From positions 1 to 5,904 of the forward strand of contig CALIAD010000160.1 of assembly GCA_938041635.1 (NCBI GenBank): 5,904 bases of DNA, read 5' to 3'. Both the position numbers and the translations under genes were made by a program. Shown here in pieces: positions 1 through 5,884 of the stretch; positions within the stretch are counted from its first letter, which is position 1, and every line of letters begins with the position of its first letter. This DNA is from an uncultured Atopobium sp. (GTDB lineage Bacteria > Actinomycetota > Coriobacteriia > Coriobacteriales > Atopobiaceae). Under the pieces are notes generated by a model. That model worked only from the letters and a program-made list of their open reading frames with translations. It did no database searches and was not told the DNA's origin.

Positions 1-694
1 CACCTAGAGCAAACGTCTTGCCCTTGACCTCGGCTCCTTCAATAATGCCGTCTGACGCATAGGCAACTACCGTAAGTTCAGAAGACACCTTTCGGAGTGC
101 CTCGTCGTGATATGAATTTGCCTGAATGTCTTCTACCTTGCCCAGAGCGTTGTACAGCAAAGAATCTTTTTGAACATGAACAGCATGAGCTGGATGGTAC
201 AAATTTGCCGAATGAGTCCAGAATGCATGATTTTCTGTTGGTTCAAGGGTATGCAAATCTTGTACAAGCGTACCGCCTAGCACAACGTTTAAAAGCTGAA
301 GGCCACGGCAAATAGCAAGTAAAGGTTTATCTGCAGCAAGTACTTGCTTTACCAACTCAAACTCAAGCGCATCTCGTATAGGACACAAACGATTGAGGTC
401 GCGTGGTTCTTCTCCCCAATTGCGAGGGTCAACATCATGACCACCAGTGAGGCAGAAGCCGTCACACATCTCAACAAACTGACCAATAACATCTGGATCT
501 TCTGTTAGAGGCATCATGATTGGAATGCCGCCAGCTGCAAGAATGGCATCAAACTGAATTTGTGATACAGAAGCAGAATCAGAAAAGTTCTCTTCAGGCA
601 TCCAGCGAGGAGTCACACAGATAAGAGGACGCTCAGAAGCAGGAAGCTTGGGAACATCACTAAATGCATCTTTGACAATATCTGGAATAACCAC
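1..694 (-). CDS. Gamma-glutamyl-GABA hydrolase-like class-I glutamine amidotransferase (peptidase C26), 3' end cut by window
   Basis: Conceptual translation from a GTG at 694-692 gives 231 residues open to the window edge. Family landmarks appear in order: TGGHDVDPRNWGEE (about residues 83-96, oxyanion/substrate region), IRD at 106-108, the nucleophile elbow LLAICRGLQLLNVVLGG with Cys129, LVQDLH, NSYH (193-196) and ASDGIIE (213-219). The frame stops at ...TFALG, exactly where this family continues as G-V-Q-W/F-H-P-E, so the catalytic His and Glu lie just off the window. Known members (PuuD-like) hydrolyse the gamma-glutamyl amide of gamma-glutamyl-GABA or related compounds in the cytosol; the substrate here is unknown. 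The GTG start is chosen because AAGAGG sits 5 nt upstream and an in-frame TAA (706-704) lies just before it. About 20 residues precede the family core. It is transcribed divergently from the peptide-binding protein gene. No frameshift is seen. The family is secure; the exact substrate is not. Confidence 0.9.
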   Translation of the reverse strand, partial: MVIPDIVKDAFSDVPKLPASERPLICVTPRWMPEENFSDSASVSQIQFDAILAAGGIPIMMPLTEDPDVIGQFVEMCDGFCLTGGHDVDPRNWGEEPRDLNRLCPIRDALEFELVKQVLAADKPLLAICRGLQLLNVVLGGTLVQDLHTLEPTENHAFWTHSANLYHPAHAVHVQKDSLLYNALGKVEDIQANSYHDEALRKVSSELTVVAYASDGIIEGAEVKGKTFALG

Positions 695-699
695 AAAAT

Positions 700-705
700 C
701 CTCTT
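700..705 (-). promoter_or_regulatory. Ribosome binding site of the amidotransferase-like gene
   Basis: On the minus strand AAGAGG lies 5 nt before GTG (694-692). An in-frame TAA overlaps this site (706-704), which rules out any longer reading frame, so the site fixes the unusual GTG start. Confidence 0.7.
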
Positions 706-734
706 AACACTCAGCTCTTCAAACAACATAACAG

Positions 735-750
735 TAAAGGTTAACCCTTA
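735..750. promoter_or_regulatory. Imperfect 16-bp palindrome, possible operator
   Basis: The sequence TAAAGGTTAACCCTTA is its own reverse complement except for one mismatched pair (7 of 8 pairs match; the core GGTTAACC is perfect). It lies about 40 bp upstream of the GTG of the leftward hydrolase gene, where a repressor site for that gene could sit. I could not find a convincing -35/-10 pair for the leftward gene next to it. Its role as an operator is inferred from symmetry and position only. Confidence 0.35.
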
Positions 751-818
751 TTGAGTCTTTGACTTTATCGCTTTTACGCTTTTCGTGCCACTCTAGCAAG
801 CCCTCCTCCACAATGTTT

Positions 819-832
819 TTTCATTAATGAAA
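819..832. promoter_or_regulatory. Perfect 14-bp palindrome, possible operator overlapping the promoter of the binding-protein gene
   Basis: TTTCATTAATGAAA reads identically on both strands. AATG (812-815) and CATT (833-836) flank it and would extend the symmetry if three T residues (816-818) are looped out. Equivalently, AATGTTT (812-818) and AAACATT (830-836) form an inverted repeat. The right arm coincides with the proposed -35 element at 827-832, so a bound protein would be expected to block polymerase. The regulator is unknown. Confidence 0.4.
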
Positions 833-855
833 CATTTTTCTGTATTGCGTACAAT
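827..855 (+). promoter_or_regulatory. Candidate sigma-70-type promoter for the peptide-binding lipoprotein gene
   Basis: ATGAAA (827-832, 4 of 6 matches to TTGACA) is separated by 17 nt from TACAAT (850-855, 5 of 6 matches to TATAAT). Transcription would begin near 862, giving a leader of about 67 nt before the ATG at 929. The -10 element and spacing are good and the -35 is moderate. The call is by eye, without a scoring matrix. Confidence 0.45.
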
Positions 856-928
856 TAATTTGGGTATTAAGAAGCCAGTTCTTTACATTTAAGCTTCATA
901 TTTTGAAGATGCAAACGGAAGGCGCCCT

Positions 929-2533
929 ATGAAAGAGCACGTTTTTACTAATCTTTCCCGTAAAACATTCTTACGTGGATCTTTGGCGGCTGCCGTTGCT
1001 GCCGGTTCTGCTTCACTACTTTCTGCTTGTGGCGGTTCAGCTGGCGGAGACAGTGATAAAAAAGTTTTGCGCTTTGGTGTAAATAACCCAAAGGTAACCT
1101 TTGATACTCAGAAGACCTCTGGCTCTGTTGGCGTATCTGAGGCAGTTGCAGAATCTTTGCTGGTGCTTAACCCAGACACAAAAGAAATTGAGCCAAACCT
1201 GGTAACCGGCCTTCCTACCGTCTCTGAAGATGGCCTTACCTACTCATATGAGCTTAAGGATGGCATCAAATTCCACAATGGAGAAACCCTTAAGTCCTCT
1301 GACGTTAAATACACCCTAACACGTATGTTCTTGCCTGCTACCAAGGCAACCTCAATTGACTCGTATGCGTACATTGAGGGCGCTAAAGATATTATTGCCG
1401 GCACAACAGAAGAGCTTTCCGGAGTTGTTATTAAGGATGACCGTCACTTTGACATCAAACTGACTCAGCCTTATTCAACCTTTAATGCAATTATGGCTCA
1501 GTTCTACGCTGTTATCTACCCAGAGAAGGCTTGCAAAGAAGCCGGTGAGGCATGGGGTACTGAGACCAACTTCATTGGTACTGGCGCTTATAAGCTTGTT
1601 TCAAACGACAGCACTACAGAAGTTGTTCTTGAGGGATTTGCTGACTACCATGAGGGCAAACCTGGCTTGGATGAGCTTAGATTTGTCTACATTGATGACG
1701 CCAACACCCGTATTCTTAATTACAAGAACAACGATGTTGACCTGGTCTTTATTTCTCAGTCTCTTATTCAGCAGTACCAAAATGATGAGTCTATTTCCAA
1801 AGAGATTGTTTACTACACCCCAGCTTCCACGCAGTTTGTAAACTTGAACCTCAAGAGCGAGAACCTCAAGGATGTTCGTGTTCGACAGGCTCTCTCTATG
1901 GCTATTGATAGAGACACCATTTGTAGCACCATTCTTTCTGGTGTTGCCAAGCCTGCTAAGTCGTTTATTCCATCTTCTGAGACCGGCTACAACGAGTCCG
2001 CTCCAGAGTTTGAGTACAACGTAGACAAAGCAAAGCAGCTTCTTGCACAGGCTGGTGTTTCTAACCTCACTCTTAACGCACAGGTCAGAAGCCAGGATCA
2101 GAACCTCATGGTTGCCCTTCAGGATGCTTGGTCCAAGATTGGCGTTACCTGTAACGTAAGCGTTATTGACTCTGGTGTTTGGAGCGACGCACGTACTAAC
2201 GGTGACCTTGAAGTCACTCTTGTTACCTGGTCTACCCTCTCCTTCCAGGGTGTTGAGCACATGGGCTCCTACTTCCGCTCTGACCGCGCCGCAAAGAAGT
2301 CTTCCTTCTACAACAGCACCGAGTTTGACAACCTGGTTGACCAGGCTCGTTCAACCGTTAACGACAACGATAAGGTCCTGGAGCTTACCCGCCAGGCAGA
2401 CAGTCTTATGACTCACACAGACTACGCTTGCCTGCCTATCGACTGGCCACAGATGCCTTACGTCTTGAAGCCAGAGTTTACCGGCCTCAGCGTTTTGGTT
2501 AACCCTCACTTTGATAAGGTTAAGAAGAAGTAA
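929..2533 (+). CDS. Peptide/oligopeptide ABC transporter substrate-binding lipoprotein (SBP family 5)
   Basis: The 534-residue product is the extracytoplasmic receptor that should deliver peptides to an Opp/Dpp-type permease. The start is supported by GGAAGG at 917-922, 6 nt before ATG. The N-terminus has a Tat-like motif SRKTFLR (residues 10-16), a hydrophobic Ala-rich stretch (18-31) and a lipobox LSAC with Cys34 as the predicted lipidated first mature residue; a Gly/Ser linker follows. Family-5 signatures are clear: VSEDGLTYSYELKDGIKFHN (98-117), IGTGAYKL (216-223), and DVRVRQALSMAIDRD (315-329) in the second lobe. Length is typical for the family. It does not sit in the channel operon but converges on it, sharing a terminator. 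Ligand is not readable from sequence: OppA-like, DppA-like or a related solute are all possible. The second Tat arginine is Lys, so export by Sec cannot be excluded. Confidence 0.93.
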   Translation: MKEHVFTNLSRKTFLRGSLAAAVAAGSASLLSACGGSAGGDSDKKVLRFGVNNPKVTFDTQKTSGSVGVSEAVAESLLVLNPDTKEIEPNLVTGLPTVSEDGLTYSYELKDGIKFHNGETLKSSDVKYTLTRMFLPATKATSIDSYAYIEGAKDIIAGTTEELSGVVIKDDRHFDIKLTQPYSTFNAIMAQFYAVIYPEKACKEAGEAWGTETNFIGTGAYKLVSNDSTTEVVLEGFADYHEGKPGLDELRFVYIDDANTRILNYKNNDVDLVFISQSLIQQYQNDESISKEIVYYTPASTQFVNLNLKSENLKDVRVRQALSMAIDRDTICSTILSGVAKPAKSFIPSSETGYNESAPEFEYNVDKAKQLLAQAGVSNLTLNAQVRSQDQNLMVALQDAWSKIGVTCNVSVIDSGVWSDARTNGDLEVTLVTWSTLSFQGVEHMGSYFRSDRAAKKSSFYNSTEFDNLVDQARSTVNDNDKVLELTRQADSLMTHTDYACLPIDWPQMPYVLKPEFTGLSVLVNPHFDKVKKK

Positions 2534-2548
2534 GCGTTTCCTTCATAC

Positions 2549-2590
2549 AAAACAAGGGCGAGAAGATCAATTGGTCTTCTCGCCATTTTT
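2549..2590. terminator. Bidirectional Rho-independent terminator between convergent genes
   Basis: A perfect 10-bp stem, GGCGAGAAGA (2557-2566) paired with TCTTCTCGCC (2575-2584), can extend inward by a T-G and a C-G pair to an AATT loop. On the plus strand it is followed by ATTTTT (2585-2590), ending the binding-protein transcript. On the minus strand it is followed by CTTGTTTTG (2556-2548), which could end the transporter operon transcript. The plus-strand signal is the stronger of the two. It sits in the 96-nt gap between the two stop codons. Confidence 0.88.
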
Positions 2591-2629
2591 GTGTTTGTAT
2601 GCCGTTTTAAGACACGACAATAAGATGCG

Positions 2630-3742
2630 CTACTCGGAAATCTTCTCCTCAAGGCGCGCTTCTTCTACGGCCTTCTGAGCCGCCTCAATAGCGTGTGCAA
2701 CCTGAGGCGTACGGTCGGCATCAGAGAGTGACGTGTTATACAGGTGGCAAGCGCAGAAGTGACCTGGCTCAGCCTCGATGCGCTCAGGAATGCGCTCGGA
2801 GCAAACCTTCATTGCCTTAGGGCAGCGCGTGTGGAATACGCAACCTGAAGGTGGATTAGCAGGACTTGGAACGTCACCTTGAAGAATGCGCTTTTCCTGG
2901 ATACGCTCGTGGCGAATACGAGGAATAACGTCAAGAAGTGCCTGAGTATAAGGGTGCAGAGGACGCTCAAAGAGGGCGTCTTTGGTGGCAAACTCCATCT
3001 GGTGACCCAGATACATGACCATAACAGTATCAGCAATGTGGCGAACAACGGAAAGGTCATGGCTGATAAAGATATAGGCCAGACCGTGGTCCTTCTGAAG
3101 CTCTTCAAGCAAGTTGATTACCTTGGCCTGAACAGAAACGTCCAAAGCAGAAACAGGCTCGTCGCAGACAACAATTTCTGGCTCAAGCACAATAGCGCGA
3201 GCAATACCAATACGCTGGCGCTGACCGCCCGAGAACTCGTGAGGATAGCGATACTTAAACTCAAGGTTAAGGCCAACTTCCTCCATAACCTCTTCAATGC
3301 GAGCGTCGCGCTCTGCTTTTGTCTTATAGGTGCCTGCAATATCAATTGGCTCGCCAATGATATCCATAACGGTCATACGAGGGTTCAGTGAGCTGTAAGG
3401 GTCCTGGAAGATAAGCTTCATCTTCTGACGAGCACGCTTAAGATCTTCTCCCTTAAGTGAGGTAAAGTCCTCTCCATCAAGCTCAACCGTACCAGAGGTT
3501 GGCTCGGTAAGGCGCAGTACGCACTTACCAGTAGTAGACTTTCCGCAGCCAGACTCACCAACGATGGCCAAGGTCTCTTTGCGCCTGAGCTCAAACGAAA
3601 CGTCCTCAACAGCATGAACGGAAGCGTTAGAACGACCAAATACACCGTTTTTGATGGGGAATCGCTTAACCAAGTTCTTTACGGACAAGATGGTTTTCTC
3701 GCCAGAAAGGTCCTTAACCTCTGTGTTCTTCCCTTCTGCCAT
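2630..3742 (-). CDS. oppF: Oligopeptide/dipeptide ABC transporter ATP-binding protein, OppF/DppF type
   Basis: The 370-residue cytosolic ATPase is the second nucleotide-binding subunit of the importer. Visible motifs: Walker A GESGCGKST (62-70), Q-loop IFQDP with Gln113, signature FSGGQRQR (170-177), Walker B VVCDEP with Asp194 and catalytic Glu195, D-loop SALD (198-201) and switch His228 in FISHD. The full set indicates an active ATPase. The C-terminal oligo_HPY region follows (about 258-333, with PLHPYTQALL and PSGCVFHTRC) and carries Cys301, 307, 314, 330 and 332. A charged helical tail of about 38 residues ends the protein. This is the last gene of the operon. Its ATG is 2 nt beyond the TAG of the preceding ATPase gene, and GGGGTGA (3755-3749) inside that gene's end serves as RBS, so translational coupling is likely. 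F-type is assigned from its last position, the FSGGQ signature and the VHAVEDVSF start. Opp versus Dpp naming is uncertain. Confidence 0.93.
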   Translation of the reverse strand: MAEGKNTEVKDLSGEKTILSVKNLVKRFPIKNGVFGRSNASVHAVEDVSFELRRKETLAIVGESGCGKSTTGKCVLRLTEPTSGTVELDGEDFTSLKGEDLKRARQKMKLIFQDPYSSLNPRMTVMDIIGEPIDIAGTYKTKAERDARIEEVMEEVGLNLEFKYRYPHEFSGGQRQRIGIARAIVLEPEIVVCDEPVSALDVSVQAKVINLLEELQKDHGLAYIFISHDLSVVRHIADTVMVMYLGHQMEFATKDALFERPLHPYTQALLDVIPRIRHERIQEKRILQGDVPSPANPPSGCVFHTRCPKAMKVCSERIPERIEAEPGHFCACHLYNTSLSDADRTPQVAHAIEAAQKAVEEARLEEKISE

Positions 3743-3744
3743 GA

Positions 3745-4911
3745 CTACTCACCCCACTCATCAGTGTATTTCCAACAGCTGACAGTATGGCAATTGTCTT
3801 CACCAACAGCAGTCAAGCTAGGACGACGTTTCTTACAAATGTCCTTAGCAAACGGACAACGTGGATGGAATGGGCAACCAGAAGGCATGTGCGAAAGCAT
3901 AGGAACGCTACCAGGAATTGCATAGAGTTCCTTGGTGCGCTCGTCAAACGATGGGATGGACGCGATCAGGCCCTGAGCATAGGGGTGCAGAGGGTTAGTA
4001 AAGAGCTCTGCAGACTGCGCATACTCAACACGATGGCCAGCGTACATGACAAGAACCCAGTCAGCCATCTCGGAAACAACGCCCATGTCGTGCGTAATCA
4101 GCATGACGGCGGTACCCAGGTCTTGCTTCATGCGGTCAATGATCTGCAGAATCTGTGCCTGAACCGTTACATCCAAAGCAGTTGTTGGCTCGTCGCAGAT
4201 AAGCAGCGAAGGCTGGCACGCAAGTGCCATAGCGATCATGACACGCTGGCGCATACCACCAGAAAGCTCATGAGGATATGACGAGAAGACCTTCTCTGGT
4301 GCAGGAATACCCACCAGTTTGATCATATCAAGAGCCTTCTGATCTGCCTCCTGTTTGCTCATGTTGGGATTATGAACAAGGATGCCCTCACGAATCTGAA
4401 GACCAGATTTCATTACAGGGTTCAAGGAGGTCATAGGCTCCTGGAAAATCATGCCAATGCGATTACCACGGAAGTCACGCATGCCACCACGAGGAAGCTG
4501 AGTTAAATCAGTTCCCTCAAAAATAATTTCTCCGCCGGTAATTTGTGCAGGAGGTGTGGGAAGTAGTCCCATAACCGACAAAGCCGTCATGGACTTACCG
4601 CAGCCAGACTCTCCTACTACCGCAAGAGTCTCGCCTTTTCGCATGATAAACGAGAGGTCACTTACTGCAGGAAGTGCGCCATCTTCAGTAAATAACGTGA
4701 CATCAAGATGATTGACGTCGAGAAGAACGTTTTTCTTGCACTGCTCTTCTCGCTCCTTTTGTGCGGTTTCTTGCGCAAGTTTGCGCTCCTCAAGGCTGCA
4801 AAATTGCACAGACTGACCGTTAGGACCCTCAATGACGTGCTCAAATGACGTGTCTGTGGTCTCCACTGCCTGATCACTCTCTTGTGCAAGAGCATCTGTA
4901 TTTTCTGCCAT
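3745..4911 (-). CDS. oppD: Oligopeptide/dipeptide ABC transporter ATP-binding protein, OppD/DppD type
   Basis: The 388-residue product is the first nucleotide-binding subunit. Motifs: Walker A GESGCGKS (100-107, followed by Met), Q-loop IFQEP with Gln157, signature LSGGMRQRV (216-224), Walker B LLICDEP with Asp240/Glu241, D-loop TALD (244-247) and His274 in LITHD. The oligo_HPY C-terminus has NPLHPYAQGL (306-315) and SGCPFHPRCPFAKDIC, with Cys346, 352, 359, 374 and 379. The start at 4911 is chosen because AAAGGAGG lies 8 nt upstream and the start falls 16 nt after the upstream permease stop. A longer in-frame start at 5067 would lie inside the permease gene and adds residues unlike any ATPase. 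Even with this start, the ABC domain begins only near residue 62. The first ~60 residues are an acidic, Gln/Glu-rich extension with a charged helical segment (about 40-60) that family members usually lack. Opp versus Dpp is not resolvable by eye. Confidence 0.93.
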   Translation of the reverse strand: MAENTDALAQESDQAVETTDTSFEHVIEGPNGQSVQFCSLEERKLAQETAQKEREEQCKKNVLLDVNHLDVTLFTEDGALPAVSDLSFIMRKGETLAVVGESGCGKSMTALSVMGLLPTPPAQITGGEIIFEGTDLTQLPRGGMRDFRGNRIGMIFQEPMTSLNPVMKSGLQIREGILVHNPNMSKQEADQKALDMIKLVGIPAPEKVFSSYPHELSGGMRQRVMIAMALACQPSLLICDEPTTALDVTVQAQILQIIDRMKQDLGTAVMLITHDMGVVSEMADWVLVMYAGHRVEYAQSAELFTNPLHPYAQGLIASIPSFDERTKELYAIPGSVPMLSHMPSGCPFHPRCPFAKDICKKRRPSLTAVGEDNCHTVSCWKYTDEWGE

Positions 4912-4919
4912 AAACGTAA

Positions 4920-4927
4920 CCTCCTTT
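4920..4927 (-). promoter_or_regulatory. Strong ribosome binding site that fixes the oppD start
   Basis: AAAGGAGG on the minus strand lies 8 nt before ATG (4911-4909) and immediately after the TAG of the upstream permease gene (4930-4928). It is the best Shine-Dalgarno match in the window and supports the 388-residue form over a longer one. Confidence 0.85.
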
Positions 4928-5884
4928 CTAAGAACGCATCTTTGGATCAAGAGCGTCGCGCAGCGCGTCGCCAAGCAAGTTAAAGGACATAACCGTAATG
5001 ATGATGACAATACCTGGGGCAATACTGTAGAGAGGCTGTGATGCAAGGTATGGCTGAGAAGCTGCAATCATTTGGCCCCAACTTGCCTCAGGTGGCTGAA
5101 CACCCAATCCCAAGAACGAAAGTGTTGCCTCAGAAAGAATTGCACTTGGAATGCCCAAGGTAGAAACAACAATCAGCGTTGACATACAGTTAGGTAAAAG
5201 ATGTTTCATGATGATACGGAAGCTATTACCACCAGACAGAATACAAGACTGGATGTATTCAGAATTCTTGAGGCGCATGACATCGCCTCGAATCAGCCTT
5301 GCGGTGGTAGTCCACATCAAAAGACCCAATGCAATGTAGAGGTTAATGAGGCCTGGGCCCATAACAAACATAATCAAAATTGCAAAGAGCAAGAATGGGA
5401 AGCTGGAGAAGACCTGGATGATAAAAGACACAACTGCATCAACCCAGCGACCATAATATCCTGCTGCAACGCCTGCAACAAAGCCGATAAACAGGGCAAT
5501 TGCCTGCGAAATGATACCAACAGAGAGAGAAATCTGGCAGCCGTAAATAATACGAGAAAGAATATCTCGGCCGTACTCATCGGTGCCAAGTAGGTGCGCA
5601 AATGTTGGATTCTGATTCTGAATTGAAAGGTTTTGATCCTTGTAGCCATAGGGAGCAAGAACAGGAGCAAGAATTGCAATAATTACCAGAGCCAAAACAA
5701 TGCCCAAGCAAATCATGCCCAGTTTATTTTTCTTAAAGATGTTCCAGCTGACCTGCCAATAGCTCTGCGCACGGACCTTTCCCGTGGCAGTCTGCTCCGC
5801 TTCTTGAGCCTTGGCGGCATCCTCAAGTACAGCTTCAGTCTTTTGGACTTTCTCGCTATTTTTATCGCTCGTAAACAAAGCCAT
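4928..5884 (-). CDS. oppC: Oligopeptide/dipeptide ABC transporter permease, OppC/DppC type
   Basis: The 318-residue inner-membrane subunit forms half of the peptide channel. An N-terminal cytosolic stretch of about 50 residues, rich in Glu, Ala, Gln and Lys, precedes the OppC_N segment (WNIFKKNKLGMICLGIVL) and TM1 (about 57-77). The C-type signature LLGTDEYGRDILSRIIYG (98-115) follows. Further membrane segments are near 118-141, 148-174, 178-195, 234-256 and 287-305, giving six in total. The cytoplasmic EAA-type coupling loop (about 209-231, ending in HLLPN) contacts the ATPases; it reads EYIQSCILSGG where relatives often have E-Y-V-x-A-A-x-x-x-G, a mild variation. EASWGQMI and the C-terminal NLLGDALRDALDP are also typical. 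The ATG overlaps the apparent stop of the upstream gene (TAATG), and GGAGG lies 10 nt upstream. Family and topology are secure; the substrate is not. Confidence 0.93.
   Translation of the reverse strand: MALFTSDKNSEKVQKTEAVLEDAAKAQEAEQTATGKVRAQSYWQVSWNIFKKNKLGMICLGIVLALVIIAILAPVLAPYGYKDQNLSIQNQNPTFAHLLGTDEYGRDILSRIIYGCQISLSVGIISQAIALFIGFVAGVAAGYYGRWVDAVVSFIIQVFSSFPFLLFAILIMFVMGPGLINLYIALGLLMWTTTARLIRGDVMRLKNSEYIQSCILSGGNSFRIIMKHLLPNCMSTLIVVSTLGIPSAILSEATLSFLGLGVQPPEASWGQMIAASQPYLASQPLYSIAPGIVIIITVMSFNLLGDALRDALDPKMRS

Noticed and set aside
97..315. 72-codon open frame on the plus strand
   Set aside because: It lies wholly inside the minus-strand amidotransferase-like gene, whose family motifs (nucleophile Cys129 and surrounding residues) are read from the same bases. 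The plus-strand peptide has no recognisable features.
725..754. Leftward promoter for the amidotransferase-like gene (TATGTT as -10)
   Set aside because: The -10 matches only 4 of 6 positions and the best -35 at a permitted distance matches 3 of 6. Too weak to annotate.
759..787. TTGACT as a -35 element for the rightward gene
   Set aside because: The hexamer matches the consensus at 5 of 6 positions, but no acceptable -10 lies 16-18 nt downstream (TTTCGT, TTCGTG and neighbours). The 827-855 pair fits better.
1601..2260. 219-codon open frame antisense to the binding-protein gene
   Set aside because: Its length is striking, but the opposite strand encodes clear family-5 signatures through the same interval. 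The antisense product has no domain, no convincing ribosome site and no promoter that I can see. It is best explained by the codon bias of the sense gene.
929..2533. Composition change along the binding-protein gene (more C-ending codons in the 3' half) as a sign of a mosaic gene
   Set aside because: The trend is mild and the frame and family motifs run smoothly through it. I could not quantify it, and expression-linked codon bias explains it equally well.
3614..3925. Plus-strand open frame spanning the oppD/oppF junction
   Set aside because: It is antisense to two well-supported ATPase genes and has no recognisable motif.
3787..4281. Plus-strand 164-codon open frame antisense to oppD
   Set aside because: It mirrors the highly conserved ABC signature and Walker B coding region on the other strand and has no features of its own.
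4912..5067. Extra 52-codon in-frame extension upstream of oppD
   Set aside because: It overlaps the 3' end of oppC in a different frame and encodes a Leu/Ser/Cys-rich string unlike an ATPase leader. The strong AAAGGAGG before 4911 marks the real start.
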